The translations under genes were made by a program, and so were the position numbers. From Paramyrothecium sp. XJ0827 (lineage: Eukaryota; Ascomycota; Sordariomycetes; Hypocreales; Stachybotryaceae), in the NCBI GenBank assembly GCA_020881915.1, contig JAJFPB010000004.1:248001-312000 (forward strand): a stretch of 64,000 nucleotides of DNA, given 5' to 3'. This document shows positions 1-10,811 of the stretch, piece after piece (position 1 is the first letter of the stretch; each line of letters starts with the position of its first letter). Under the pieces are notes generated by a model. That model had not been told where the DNA came from. It did no database searches and was given only the letters and a program-made list of their open reading frames with translations.

Positions 1-1831
1 TGCACTAATGGGCGTGTCAGGTGCGGGCAAAACGACACTTCTGGATGTATTGGCCGACCGAAAGTCTGTTGGTGTTATTACAGGAGACATGCTTGTGGAC
101 GGTTATAGTCGCGATGCCTCCTTCCAACGGAAAACGGGTTACGTTCAACAACAGGACCTCCATCTACAAACAAGCACTGTCCGAGAAGCGCTTAACTTTA
201 GCGCTCTTTTACGCCAGCCAGAACACGTTCCCAGACAGGAGAAACTTGATTACGTGGAGGAAGTAATCAAGCTCCTTGATATTGAGGACTGTGCGGATGC
301 GATCATTGGTGTCCCTGGAGAAGGACTCAATGTTGAGCAGCGAAAACGCCTTACTATTGGTATTGAACTTGTCGCAAAACCACCATTGTTGCTCTTCGTC
401 GACGAGCCCACTTCCGGCCTTGATTCGCAGACGTCTTGGGCGATCCTGGACCTGCTTGAGAAGTTGACCAAGAGCGGTCAAGCTATCCTATGTACTATCC
501 ATCAACCATCAGCTATGCTTTTTCACCGGTTCGACCGCTTGCTGTTCCTTGCCAAGGGTGGCAAGACCGTCTATTTTGGCGATGTGGACAAGATGACGTC
601 GTATTTTGAACGAAATGGCGGTTTCCCTTGCCCTGCTGAAGAGAACCCGGCAGAATGGATGCTGCAAGTGATCGGTGCTGCACCAGGCTCTAGTACTGAT
701 ATCGTGTGGCACGATGTCTGGAGGAATAGCTCGGAGTACCAGGATGTGCAGACTGAGTTGGCACGTCTCAAGGACAACCAAGTTGCCCATCCGAATACTT
801 CTGAGGACCGAACCACCTACCGTGAATTCGCTGCCAACTATACCACCCAATTTAGGGAGGTTACCTACCGCGTTTTCCAACAATATTGGCGCACACCAAC
901 TTACATTTACTCAAAAGCAGCCTTGTGCATTGCTGTGTCCCTTTTTATTGGCTTTGCGTTTTTCAAGGCACCCAACTCAATCCAGGGTCTTCAGAACCAG
1001 ATGTTCTCTATCTTCCTTATTCTTATTACCTTTGGTCAGCTCGCACAGCAAACTATGCCCCAGTTTGTGACCCAGAGGTCTTTGTATGAAGCCCGAGAGC
1101 GTCCATCAAAGGTCTACAGCTGGAAAATATTTATGCTGAGCCAGATTATTGTGGAACTGCCGTGGAATGGCCTCATGGCAGTTTTCATGTATCTGTGCTG
1201 GTACTACCCTGTTGGTCTTTACCGAAATGCCGAGCCAATGGACCAGGTAAACGAACGGGGTGCTTTGGTGTTCCTCTTCCTCCTCGTCTTCCTCCTTCAC
1301 GCCTCTACCTTTGCCGACCTGATCATTGCCGGATTCGAAGCTGCCGAGGTCGCAATGAACATCCTCAACCTTTGTTTCACGCTGTGTCTCATTTTCTGTG
1401 GCATTCTCGCCAGCCCAGACCAATTCCCCCGCTTTTGGATTTTCCTATATCGCCTATCACCCTTCACATACCTCGTATCCGGTCTACTCTCGTCGTCAGT
1501 TGCAAACACGAATGTTGTCTGCGCGAACAACGAGTTGCTCAGCCTTGACCCACCCGATGGTCAAACCTGCGAAGACTACATGTCTACGTACATGCAAATA
1601 GCCGGCGGTTACCTCCAGAATGCCAGTGCTACAGAAAACTGCCAATATTGTCCCATGGACGATACCAATGTGTACTTGGCAAGCGTTAGAGCACCTTACT
1701 CAGAGAGATGGCGCAATCTTGGAATCATGTTTGCGTACATCATTTTCAATGTGTTTGGAGCATTGGCATTATACTGGCTTGCACGTGTGCCGAAGAAGGG
1801 TGGACTCTTTGGCAAGAAGAAGAAGGACTGA
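1..1831 (+). CDS. PDR-type ABC transporter (ABCG), C-terminal half, 5' truncated by window edge
   Basis: This is the second nucleotide-binding domain and second membrane domain of a full-length fungal pleiotropic drug resistance pump, which exports drugs or lipids across the plasma membrane. The frame is already open at base 2, so the gene starts upstream. Visible in order: Walker [10 protein letters not shown]; the PDR-specific signature [15 protein letters not shown]; Walker [16 protein letters not shown]; an H-loop IHQPSA; then about six hydrophobic segments, with a large extracellular loop carrying paired cysteines before the last one. The protein ends in a lysine-rich tail. About 610 residues are present, against 1,400-1,500 for the whole family member. 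No intron is needed in this part. Which substrate it moves cannot be read from the sequence. Confidence 0.97.
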   Translation, partial: ALMGVSGAGKTTLLDVLADRKSVGVITGDMLVDGYSRDASFQRKTGYVQQQDLHLQTSTVREALNFSALLRQPEHVPRQEKLDYVEEVIKLLDIEDCADAIIGVPGEGLNVEQRKRLTIGIELVAKPPLLLFVDEPTSGLDSQTSWAILDLLEKLTKSGQAILCTIHQPSAMLFHRFDRLLFLAKGGKTVYFGDVDKMTSYFERNGGFPCPAEENPAEWMLQVIGAAPGSSTDIVWHDVWRNSSEYQDVQTELARLKDNQVAHPNTSEDRTTYREFAANYTTQFREVTYRVFQQYWRTPTYIYSKAALCIAVSLFIGFAFFKAPNSIQGLQNQMFSIFLILITFGQLAQQTMPQFVTQRSLYEARERPSKVYSWKIFMLSQIIVELPWNGLMAVFMYLCWYYPVGLYRNAEPMDQVNERGALVFLFLLVFLLHASTFADLIIAGFEAAEVAMNILNLCFTLCLIFCGILASPDQFPRFWIFLYRLSPFTYLVSGLLSSSVANTNVVCANNELLSLDPPDGQTCEDYMSTYMQIAGGYLQNASATENCQYCPMDDTNVYLASVRAPYSERWRNLGIMFAYIIFNVFGALALYWLARVPKKGGLFGKKKKD

Positions 1832-3098
1832 GCGAGCTTGGTAGCCACTGAACTTCCAAGCATTGATCGAGGCGAAACACGAATCTATAGACAGCGTTTG
1901 GATGGGGAGTCAATGCAACCCGAACTCCAAAAGTCGATACTGCTTTGAGGCAAAGTAACAAGCAATGGTCATATATCCGGCCGTATGCTTGCTCTAGCTC
2001 TACGAGCTTGGAGGACTCCAAAGGAGGTGGACCTAATGGGGATGGATAGCACAGTCAATTGGTGTAATAGAAAGTCTTCAGTATAGGCGACAAAGGTTTC
2101 ACATCTCCAAACTTCCATTGAGTTAGATTGTAATACAATGCAACGATTATTTTCACTTTCATTTCTACTCCACCATAAATTTGTGTCTTGATTCTTGACC
2201 GCTATTATTGGGCATGCAGAGTCTCTAGACAACTCATGTCCGGTCACGGTACTAGACGAGCACAAACAAGCCAGTCAAGATCGTTCGGTGAGGCTTGCTT
2301 CATATGCTTCAAATGAAGAATAACCCATGTCAAGCGGCAGGACTCTTCATGGTAACGCTACTATCACGAGACACCAAGTCACGCCGGTGGCGCTAGGCTC
2401 AAATTTCCTCAGTCATGGCAGGTTCCAAGATTCCATTATTGGCCAGCCGAGGTACGACGAGGCATTGCCGTAATTCCGGTTACCTGTTAGGTCTGACAGG
2501 TGGGATATCACATCTCCTCAGACGCAATGACAACCTCAATTTCTGAATTGGACAAAACAGCGGGCGCCGTAGTCTCATGCAAAGGTGCCTTTCGACTGCG
2601 AGATGTGACGTTTCTTTTCCGGCACAGCCCAGCCGCGAGTCCCGTACGTCGTCCCAATGCAGTATTTTTACGGACATACGCGAGTTGCGCAAGGAAAGAC
2701 TGATTGCATCTAAAAGGCATGTTGGATACGAGGTCGGCCGTAATAAGCGTAATCCCCGTTAATTCCGCTACCAATGAACGACCGCACAGCACAACTCGGT
2801 ACCTGTTTAGAGCGGTAAAAGTCCGCTCCGCATACTTCTCAGAATTTAGTGTTTGGAAAACGGTGATGATATGCGCGTACATGATGCGACGATGCATCTC
2901 TGGTTGATATCGCGCAGTTAGGTCTCGGACTTACCAAGGCTACCGAGAATATGAGATTCAAAGTTGTGTTAGCATTGTCCATAAAGGAGATCATCATGAA
3001 GCCTCAAAGAATATGATCATTAGTGAACATTTGAGCTTTCTTTCTATCTCGCGCTCTGCAACCATTCATAAGTCCCACCGGCAGTCCTTCTTCTTACA
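1832..3098. other. Intergenic, no gene seen
   Basis: 3' flank of the ABC gene and promoter of the SDR. Short overlapping reading frames on both strands at 2480-2900 have no recognisable domain and start at different codons; I treat them as chance. Confidence 0.6.
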
Positions 3099-3923
3099 AT
3101 GGCTCGAGTTTGGTTCATCACCGGTACATCTCGAGGTCTCGGTCGGTCTTTGGTCGAAGCCGTTCTGGAGAGCGGCGACAATGTTATTGCTACCGCTCGT
3201 GATCCAGAAACTCTGAAGCCGTTGGTTGAAGCATTCGGCTCTGAGCGTATCCACACATCCGCGCTGGATGTCACTGACAGCGATCAAGTGTTCCGTGTTG
3301 TGGAAGAATCACACAAGGTCTTTGGTCGCATCGATGTCGTAGTCAACAACGCTGGATACGCCGGGACCTCTTCTCTTGAAGATATGTCGATTGAATCGTT
3401 TAAGCGACAAGTTGACACTAATTTCTTCGGCACTGTTTGGGTGACCAAAGCTGTTATCCCCATTTTGCGCAAGCAAGGCTCCGGACATATCATGCAGGTG
3501 TCGTCGATCGGCGACAGGCTCGGCAGCCCTGGGCTATCTGGCTACCAAAGCGCCAAATGGGCCGTTGCCGGGCTGATGACTGTTCTGGCTCAGGAGCTTG
3601 CTCCACTCGGCATCAAGTCGACAGTGCTTGAGCCCGGCGCCATGAAAACGGACTGGGCAGGTTCATCAATGGAATTGGGACAAATAAGTGAGCCGTACCA
3701 GCAGACAGTGGGCAAATTCATCGGCTTCCGTGACAGTTTTGTGTCGATTGCTAGTAAACCGGAAGATGTCTCGAAGGCAATCGTGTTACTCTCCAAGGTC
3801 GAGGATCCTCCACTGCGGTTGTTGATTGGGCCCGAAACACGGCCCTTGGCACAGGATGCATCGAGGAAGCTGGCTGAGATGGATGCAAATTGGGAGCATT
3901 TTACTTCTTCATTAGGCCTTTGA
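3099..3923 (+). CDS. Short-chain dehydrogenase/reductase (classical SDR)
   Basis: A single-exon protein of 274 residues, the usual size for a classical SDR. The N-terminal NAD(P)-binding turn is TGTSRGLG (residues 8-15). The structural NNAG motif is at 83-86. The catalytic set is Ser135/136, Tyr149 and Lys153 in the order S...YxxxK. The loop after beta-1 (residues 30-35, IATARD) carries an arginine that usually goes with NADP preference. The family reversibly oxidises alcohols or reduces ketones in the cytosol; the substrate is unknown. It converges on the BVMO gene at 4550-6496, and an SDR beside a ketone-oxidising BVMO is a sensible pair (alcohol to ketone to ester). That link is inference from position only. 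Confidence 0.95.
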   Translation: MARVWFITGTSRGLGRSLVEAVLESGDNVIATARDPETLKPLVEAFGSERIHTSALDVTDSDQVFRVVEESHKVFGRIDVVVNNAGYAGTSSLEDMSIESFKRQVDTNFFGTVWVTKAVIPILRKQGSGHIMQVSSIGDRLGSPGLSGYQSAKWAVAGLMTVLAQELAPLGIKSTVLEPGAMKTDWAGSSMELGQISEPYQQTVGKFIGFRDSFVSIASKPEDVSKAIVLLSKVEDPPLRLLIGPETRPLAQDASRKLAEMDANWEHFTSSLGL

Positions 3924-4549
3924 TTCAACGGCCAACAAAGAACTCAAAGGATTCTTAGGAAGAACATATGCTAAGCCAGTTGGTTTTACAAGTAATTAGG
4001 ATCTATTCTGCTTTGTATCGTTATTGGAATCTCGATATATCCTGCTCCTTAGACTCGAAGCCCACGTTCCACCAATCAAGAAGAAGGACCATATTCATTG
4101 TATCTCAACCAAAGCTGTAAATTCTTACCAATAACACTGTAGACGCGGGGTTTCCTCGTTATGAATTGAGCCTCTTGATGTCAACTCAAGCTGACGTATA
4201 TATCTATTTCGCCAAGGGGTAGAGGATATTAGACCATAAAGGCGGTTCGGTCTGAAGTTGAAGTAGACAGAATAACATTCTGGTTCGAGCGCTGTAGGCG
4301 CGATTGCGATGGTCTTGACAAACCTTTGAAGGAAAAAACTAAAGTAAAAAAGAAGCTTACAAATAAGACAAATTGGTGCATGCCTGTTCCTCGTCACATA
4401 CCTCGACCAGAATATGAAGCTGGGACAGGACTTCAGTGACCTCGTAAGCCGTCAATTCACGAGCCTAACATGAATTAAAACGAAGAAAATAGTCACGAGA
4501 AACTTGAGAAAACCTTGAAATGTTTACCATTAATCGAGTGCGAAGCTTG
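3924..4549. other. Intergenic between convergent genes
   Basis: 3' flanks of the SDR and BVMO genes, A+T-rich, with several poly(A)-signal-like AATAAA/AAACTAAA runs near 4330-4365. No coding signal recognised. Confidence 0.5.
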
Positions 4550-6496
4550 CTACGTCACTACAGGCCTAATGTCCAAGCCTTTAAGGCTGCCTTCATCCCT
4601 CCACCTCTTCAGCACGCCTTTATAGTGATTGATGCCTCTACCCCAAATCCCGCTTCTCATAATCCTTTGTTGCATCTCTGGTCCCTGAGCAAGCACTCTA
4701 TCGATGTCGCCTTCGAAGTTTAAGTAATTGGGCGTGCAGCCGACCATAGCACTCGTGCCCAGGGCCACGCTGGCAGTCTGGTCTCCCCAATCATCCTGTG
4801 CTGCCTGCGTTGATTCGATTATCGTGCGTTCGGATCCAGATTTACGCTGACCTTCTAGGAGAATGTAGGCGACATGCTCGGCAAAGGCATCCATGCTCAT
4901 GATTTGGTTAGCTGTGAGACTAGCCTGCGCAGCCCCAGCCCAGAACATGTTTGGGAAGCCGGCGCGACACAGGCCATGCAATGTGCTCATCTCCTCCTCG
5001 AAAACGGTGTTCATGTCTAACCCATCCTTGCCTTTGATGTTGATTCCGAATCGGATGGCAGGGCTCATGGTCATACTGCCTCCTAAGACTTTATAGCCCG
5101 TGGCGAGAACGAGCAAGTCAATTTCGTGCTCTATCCCATCGACAACCACGCCTTTGTCCGTGAATCGTTCAACACCATGGCCGGCGGTATCAAGGAGGGT
5201 GACGTTTGGCCTATTGAAGGTCGGCAGGTAATCGTCATGAAAGCATGGTCGCTTGCACCACGATGGATACCAGTGCTTTAGATTCTGGGCCGTTTCTTGG
5301 TTCTCGACAACTCCGTCGACACGCTGTCGGAGCCGTTCAGCGCGTGGAAGATCCCCTATGTGCATTTTTTGAACGAATTCGGGAACCTGATCGGGAGTTA
5401 ATTGATTGTCGTATCCCCAAGCCGTGCAGTATGATGGATTGTCAGTCACCCAGCCATCGTTTACCATATTCACGGCAGGTTGAGGTTGTGTCTGATGTAA
5501 AAGCTCGGCAAAGTTGACATTGCGATCCAGCCACCAGCGTTCCTTGCTTGTGATGTCCTTCCATTCCAGAGGGTCAGTCTCCCGTTGGTTGCGCACATCA
5601 ACGGACGACGGTGTTCGCTGAACCACATAGAGATGCTTTGCATATTTGGCAAGCTCTGGTATGAGTTGAATCGCAGTAGCCCCAGTGCCAACGACAGCAA
5701 CTTTTTTGTCGGCAAGCTTGGTCATTTCTGGCTTTGCATCACTACTGGATCCGCCAGTGTACCCGTAGTCCCATCGCGACGTGTGAACGATATGGCCTTT
5801 GAAAGCGTCGAGACCTTGGACGATGGGGATCTTGGAACGTGTTAGCTGCCCACCAGCCAGGATGACATGCGATGCGCGGAGTTCAAGGTCAAGTTCAGGA
5901 TTATCTCCCGCAAACTTAGTCTTGACAGCCCACTCGCTAGCTGCGGCATCCCAGACCATCTCGTGGACTTGTTGGCGGAAAATTGTTCGACCTCTCAGAT
6001 TCCAATGGTCGGCAATCCTCTCCGCGTGCTCTCGTAGCTCTGGTCCGTAGCAGTATTTGTGCTTGGGCATGTAGCCCGTCTCCTCCAATAACGGCATGTA
6101 GATATAGCTCTCTACATCGCACATCAGGCCTGGGTAGCGGTTCCAATACCAGACACCGCCATAGCCTCCAGAGTGATCAACAAGGACCAGCTCCTCCAGT
6201 TTCGCGCCAGCTTGCAGCAGGTGCACGGCGAAAAGAAGTCCGCTATACCCAGTACCAGTGATGAGATATTTGATGGGCTCGGTGAGGTTGATGGTGGGAG
6301 ACACTGTGGTGTGATCCCCGAGCTCAACCCAAGGGTCATTGACAAGATGCTTGTATTTTTCCAACGTCGTCAAGTCAAGAAATTGGGCCTCGCCTTGAGG
6401 GCGCTCTCTCAAACGCTTATCACGTTCTGCATCATATTTGGCCTCGATTTCTGCAAACGCCGAGGCAGATATGTCGTTTGTCCCAACAGTGGCCAT
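4550..6496 (-). CDS. FAD-dependent Baeyer-Villiger monooxygenase
   Basis: An intronless 648-residue flavoprotein. The first Rossmann motif GTGYSG is at residues 81-86, after a long N-terminal extension typical of larger fungal BVMOs. The GGVWYWNRYPG segment follows at 113-123. The BVMO fingerprint FxGxxxHTxxWD is present as FKGHIVHTSRWD at about 232-243. The second nucleotide-binding motif GTGATA is near 270. Family chemistry is NADPH- and O2-dependent insertion of oxygen next to a ketone, giving an ester or lactone. The start is the ATG at 6496, and no other upstream ATG is in frame before a stop. The SDR on the other strand is the natural candidate partner. The substrate cannot be told from sequence. 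Confidence 0.96.
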   Translation of the reverse strand: MATVGTNDISASAFAEIEAKYDAERDKRLRERPQGEAQFLDLTTLEKYKHLVNDPWVELGDHTTVSPTINLTEPIKYLITGTGYSGLLFAVHLLQAGAKLEELVLVDHSGGYGGVWYWNRYPGLMCDVESYIYMPLLEETGYMPKHKYCYGPELREHAERIADHWNLRGRTIFRQQVHEMVWDAAASEWAVKTKFAGDNPELDLELRASHVILAGGQLTRSKIPIVQGLDAFKGHIVHTSRWDYGYTGGSSSDAKPEMTKLADKKVAVVGTGATAIQLIPELAKYAKHLYVVQRTPSSVDVRNQRETDPLEWKDITSKERWWLDRNVNFAELLHQTQPQPAVNMVNDGWVTDNPSYCTAWGYDNQLTPDQVPEFVQKMHIGDLPRAERLRQRVDGVVENQETAQNLKHWYPSWCKRPCFHDDYLPTFNRPNVTLLDTAGHGVERFTDKGVVVDGIEHEIDLLVLATGYKVLGGSMTMSPAIRFGINIKGKDGLDMNTVFEEEMSTLHGLCRAGFPNMFWAGAAQASLTANQIMSMDAFAEHVAYILLEGQRKSGSERTIIESTQAAQDDWGDQTASVALGTSAMVGCTPNYLNFEGDIDRVLAQGPEMQQRIMRSGIWGRGINHYKGVLKRWRDEGSLKGLDIRPVVT

Positions 6497-7189
6497 CGTG
6501 AATCAAGAATAGTATGAAGTGAAAATATCTGGATGGAGGGGAAGCACCATTGAGGGGGGGAAGTAGTCATGCCAGACCAGACTACGTCTAACTGCGGCTG
6601 GGTCGAAATCTTGTCAACCGGTCAGACGAACATGTTGGGTCCTGTATGGATCAACCTATCCTCAGTCAAGCCTAACCGGATGGTTACCCCGCGTCTTCTC
6701 CCCATTAAGAAAATGTTGGCGCAATGCTATAGGCCCATGTGACCCAGTCGGCCCCTCCAAGAGTGTGGGCTACTCATTTTACTAAGCGCCGATCCTCATA
6801 GCTCGCATGATTGAGAGCCCCTGAGCTTACCTTGACTTTGTTGACTGCAGATGAGTTTTGTTGTGCGTATGACTCTTGCTGCCGAAGTCGGTAGGGTGTA
6901 TTGACTTTGCCTTTGCTGCTGGCCTCGCCACATCTGCAGCCACAAGGTTCGTCTGGACCTTAGTGCTGCAGCGATATCTCAATTTGCTCAGCGAGTTCCT
7001 GTGCATCGGAACAGATGGCTCAAGCCTTGTGAGTACCTGGGGGGCATTGTATTGTAGATATCTTCATTGTTGACTTTGTTACTATTTCCGAGGCTCTAGG
7101 TATTAGAGCTGCCTACTGAATTATATCTGTGCCCTTATTTGCCATCGTCAAATTATGGTCATCTTCATAAATTTCCCAATAAACTAAGT
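6497..7189. other. Intergenic, BVMO promoter
   Basis: Upstream region of the BVMO and 3' flank of the 2EXR gene. Contains two ACCGG elements near 6617 and 6675, possible Zn2Cys6 half-sites, but nothing stronger. Confidence 0.4.
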
Positions 7190-8452
7190 TCAATACTCAT
7201 AGTGTCTATGCACATGTCTATCATCATTCCTCCAGAACGCGTCCTGCTTCCTCGAATTTGTCTGGTTTCTGGATTCGTATCCAAGATCAGACAAAATCAA
7301 GCCAGGGCGACAACCTGCCAAATTTGCTACAAGCTTACCCTCCCACTCATTTTCTTGTAGCGTATCAAACGTTTCTTGCGGTAGAACCCACCAGCCTGCG
7401 GCTGAGAGAAGGTTTGCCCTTCGTTCCTCAGGCTCGATTGTTCCAGTAAGGTGACTTTTTTCAGTGAAGGAGTTCCATCGCTTCTGCTCCTCCGCCAGAT
7501 ACTGATCCATTGTCTGACCATCAGAGACCACTGGCATTGTGATGAGTGCTTCAGTCTTGACTGTCAGAATGTAAGAGAACTCTCGTTTGGAGGTATCATG
7601 CCCAGATCCCAAAAAGAGATTCTCAAAAGCTTTCCACGCCTCAATCATCCTTTTAGGGTGCTTCCATATGGTCATCTTTCCTAAATCTGGTTCGATAGGC
7701 CGGGGATCAACAGGGAACCATTTGAAAGGCTGTGCAAAATTGAAAATCGGCACAGAACGATTGTGCTTGACTTCGTAGACCCTTGTCCCACTCCACGGTC
7801 CCGTCATCACTCTCGCCGATGTATGCAGCAAACAAGCTGCCCAAACGCTCCGGAGTTCAAGTAATACCCCCCTGAACAGATCGATTGCCGTTGGAGATAG
7901 ACGACTCAAGGTCAAGTCATTTAACTTCAGAAAATTTGATCGCTCCATCCCGACATGTAGGACCCCTACCCCCTTAGGATCGTATGCCTTGAGATCGTTA
8001 AGGAAATGAATGAATAAGGGCGCATTGTCTTTCCAAATATCAACCATAAGATAGTCATATTCTGGATTTAGGTATAATAGTCTTGAGGACTTGTCGTTGG
8101 GGTGAGATGGGAAGCGGGCTCGATAATGCCTCAACGCACATTGTCTTGATTCGTGGCATGTGCTTAGCAATGAATCGGATGGCTGATAGCTATGAAGCCT
8201 CCACCGATATGGTGCGCCACTAATCTGATTTCCCAGCTCATTTGTTGAATCATAAAGGGGAGCACTTTTGCTATCATCCATAAAATGATCGACGTGAATG
8301 CAAAGCATACGGTTTTTCTTCAGGATCAAGTCCCATATGTAAAGCCGGAGCTCTGTAGACAGCCTGGAAAATGGTTCAAATACATGGGAATTGTGTGGAG
8401 GTTCAAAATAAACCTTGTTGAAGGTAGGAATGTGGTGTGAAGAATTTGTCAT
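7190..8452 (-). CDS. 2EXR domain-containing protein of unknown function
   Basis: A single-exon protein of 420 residues. Near the N-terminus (about residues 23-42) it has the pattern FEPFSRLSTELRLYIWDL. This matches the fungal 2EXR domain, whose hallmark is F-x2-F-x2-LPxELRxxIW; here the usual proline after Leu is Ser. The rest is mixed alpha/beta with conserved-looking blocks (a hydrophobic YLMVDIWKD stretch and SACHESR-like TCHESRQ) seen in this expanded family. There is no signal peptide or membrane segment. 2EXR proteins are numerous in filamentous fungi and have no agreed function. The ATG at 8452 is the first in frame and places the domain where it normally sits. Confidence 0.8.
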   Translation of the reverse strand: MTNSSHHIPTFNKVYFEPPHNSHVFEPFSRLSTELRLYIWDLILKKNRMLCIHVDHFMDDSKSAPLYDSTNELGNQISGAPYRWRLHSYQPSDSLLSTCHESRQCALRHYRARFPSHPNDKSSRLLYLNPEYDYLMVDIWKDNAPLFIHFLNDLKAYDPKGVGVLHVGMERSNFLKLNDLTLSRLSPTAIDLFRGVLLELRSVWAACLLHTSARVMTGPWSGTRVYEVKHNRSVPIFNFAQPFKWFPVDPRPIEPDLGKMTIWKHPKRMIEAWKAFENLFLGSGHDTSKREFSYILTVKTEALITMPVVSDGQTMDQYLAEEQKRWNSFTEKSHLTGTIEPEERRANLLSAAGWWVLPQETFDTLQENEWEGKLVANLAGCRPGLILSDLGYESRNQTNSRKQDAFWRNDDRHVHRHYEY

Positions 8453-8862
8453 TGTAGACAGAATAGAACTATCGATATGTGAATATGAGTGTCTGCCTGT
8501 GTAGAATACTCACTGAAAAGGCCTTGGTCAAGATTCTCGCTGGTATATAAATGCAAAGACGATCAGCCACCATACGTCCCTCACTGACGTCACATTCTTA
8601 CATTGGAGATCAGCCAACTTACTTGTGTGACGTCAAGTCTTTTAATGGTATGACCAGCAAAAAACGTTGGAATACTATTTTGAGAGATTTACTCATGCAA
8701 ACGTATGCCAATTATGATTGTAGATGCATCCATCCATGATCTTCCATGAGCACGAAACTCATCGTCACTTGGAACGAAACTGACTGTATTGGGCGAATTG
8801 CGTATAAACAACAGGCCCAGGAATCCTGTGGCTGGGGTGTTGACCGGATTGTTGCCACTCAT

Positions 8863-9015
8863 CTCTTATCACTGCCCGAAACATAGGAAGACGCGCGCAT
8901 CACAAATTTCAAAATAGAACGATTTTCAAAGCTTCAAGTCCTATTTGCATGAAAGCCAAAGGCTGATTCAGATGGACAGTTGGGGGCGGGGATTTACCGA
9001 TCACCTCTTATCACT
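8863..9015. promoter_or_regulatory. Two 11-bp direct repeats CTCTTATCACT
   Basis: The 11-mer CTCTTATCACT occurs at 8863-8873 and again at 9005-9015. Each holds TTATC, the reverse complement of the GATAA core bound by fungal GATA factors (nitrogen and light regulators). Both lie 380-535 bp upstream of the secreted protein's ATG. Function is inferred. Confidence 0.4.
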
Positions 9016-9239
9016 TCCTTTAAACAGGGGATCTTGTGCGCATAATCCATAACAAGATTCCAACGATTATGGAGGCTTAGGACTTCTCACAGAGCGCACG
9101 CCAGACCAACACAAATTTAGAATCAGCATCGTCATGGCTTACCAAAGCGGAAACCATTTCTAGTGTTTGACTGTGTACATTGCTGAATCTTGCACAGATC
9201 AAAGTTGATTGTCAACGTATCAAATATGAAGCAAAAAAG

Positions 9240-9246
9240 TATAAAG
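9240..9246 (+). promoter_or_regulatory. TATA-like box
   Basis: TATAAAG 150 bp upstream of the ATG at 9396, with CT- and CAA-rich leader sequence between them, as is usual for strongly expressed fungal secreted proteins. Confidence 0.4.
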
Positions 9247-9395
9247 CCTTGTGTTGTGCCGCAGAAAATGATCATATCTCCAGCTCCATGATTTTCATGC
9301 AATTAGCTTTTATCGTCCTTCTCACTGATCAATCAAGTTTCACAACTCTTCACTAAATCTAAAACAACTACACGTCCTGTCTAGCAATTTCAAAG

Positions 9396-9983
9396 ATGAA
9401 GTTCGCCAAATCTCTGTCGTCCTTTGTGGCTTTCGGCCTACTAGCAGGTCTTGTTTCTGGCGGCGTGGTCCGGCGTGAAGACAAGGAAGCCGTCATGAAT
9501 GAAGAAGTAAAGGTTGGGACAGCTCATGATGTCCTGTACACGTTGGGCTTGCATTCCTGCATCAGCATAAGCGCATATGGAGAAGCCGATGACGATGGCG
9601 GTATTGATAAAGCAATGGTGCATATCGGCGCGACGAATGGTGGCGGTATCTCGAAGTTCTTTGAGATAGTCGAAGAAGAAGAAATAAAGGAACCACGCAT
9701 TACAATCACATACCCAGGCAAGAATTGGGTCGAAGATGCGATAGCAGCTGACAAGGAGTTCAGCAATGCCTTGGGAGGTTCCGGTTCTGACCAAGCGAAG
9801 AGCTTGCAAAAGACCTTGAATGACTTGGTTGAGAAAGCTCGACAAGATGCATTAGAGTTTGCAGATGATCATGATGGTTACGTCCGCGATTATGAGCGGG
9901 ATGGAAGGACTACGCCCTGGAACTCGCACCAGATTTGGCAGGATGGCACGGAATATGTGCAAACAGTGAAAGTGGAAGGTTAA
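9396..9983 (+). CDS. Small secreted protein with CheD-like deamidase signature
   Basis: A single-exon 195-residue protein. Residues 1-22 form a clear signal peptide (basic MKFAK start, hydrophobic core, small residues at the end), followed by a VVRR site at 24-27 that a Kex2-type protease could cut. The mature part is acidic. It contains TLGLHSC (Thr49 to Cys55) and then AMVH with His76. Bacterial CheD glutamine deamidases have a Thr-x5-Cys motif of the form TLGLGSC, followed by a His about 17 residues on, and those three residues are catalytic. Here the Thr-Cys spacing is identical and the Cys-His spacing is 21. Cys55 is the only cysteine of the mature chain, so it is not there for a disulfide. 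Gene, signal peptide and motif are seen; enzymatic activity and an effector role are inference. Confidence 0.85.
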   Translation: MKFAKSLSSFVAFGLLAGLVSGGVVRREDKEAVMNEEVKVGTAHDVLYTLGLHSCISISAYGEADDDGGIDKAMVHIGATNGGGISKFFEIVEEEEIKEPRITITYPGKNWVEDAIAADKEFSNALGGSGSDQAKSLQKTLNDLVEKARQDALEFADDHDGYVRDYERDGRTTPWNSHQIWQDGTEYVQTVKVEG

Positions 9984-10811
9984 CGATGGGCGAACGGTGG
10001 AGATAGTTTTAGTGTTACGACATTCGTAATGGAGCACGGATAGGTGGATACGCTTGCCGGGGTATGTGGGTGGTTGGGTGAACTCATTTCTTTAGTTGTA
10101 CTGTATTGTGGTTCAGTCGGTCTTTTTTTCTTTCTTTTTTGCACTCCTACTCTTTTACCCTCGTGGTACTATCGGGGTTGTTGTAAGCATAGCACATTCA
10201 TTTGTTATAGGCCGACAATACATTACGGTGATAGGTAGGAACCTTCAAGCTTCCCAGTCCCTTCACCGAGCCACCAAGCATCAAGTTACTTTAACTCTAG
10301 CGTCCTGTCGTTCAAGCGTTGGTTGGTCAAGTCATCATGGATCTAATGCCTTGTGAGAAGGTTCCGCGGTTCTTCCCTTGCTAGGAATTTGGACTTGCAT
10401 CTTACTTTGTGTACGCCAATACTCAACCTTCCCACCACCGTGTACTCTGAGCGTTGACAATGTTCTATTCTATGATGGAAATTCGTGTCGTGCTGAATTG
10501 CTGCCGACTCGCCAGATCCCTTCGTAATCGACATGGGCGCGGTTGTGACAGTTGTCCTGGCGGCCGGTAAAGAAAAGTCGAAATGAGGGAGGGCCAGATC
10601 ATACCTGACGCCGAACCCAGCCATCTAATTTTTCAACGAATGTAACAGGTTGTAGATTTGGCATAAGATTCCCCTCACATCAACAGCAATATGGATTCTG
10701 AAGGTCTCATGGTGTTAGATTCGCCTCGGCAGAGACTAATTACTTGTAGTGGCTCTTCTCGGAAGTTATACGGCATGAATAGGGAAGGAGGTGGCGGCAG
10801 TCCCTGAGGCC
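9984..10811. other. Intergenic, no gene seen
   Basis: 3' flanks of two convergent genes. A pyrimidine-rich stretch (mostly T with C) lies at about 10118-10150. No domain-bearing frame. Confidence 0.5.

Larger units (their letters stand above)
8453..9395. other. Divergent promoter region of the 2EXR and secreted CheD-like genes
   Basis: No gene seen. Holds a duplicated GATA-type element and a TATA-like box, annotated separately, plus an AGGGG stress-type element near 9027. Confidence 0.5.

Noticed and set aside
2480..2907. Overlapping reading frames on both strands
   Set aside because: Several mutually exclusive frames of similar length, none resembling a family.
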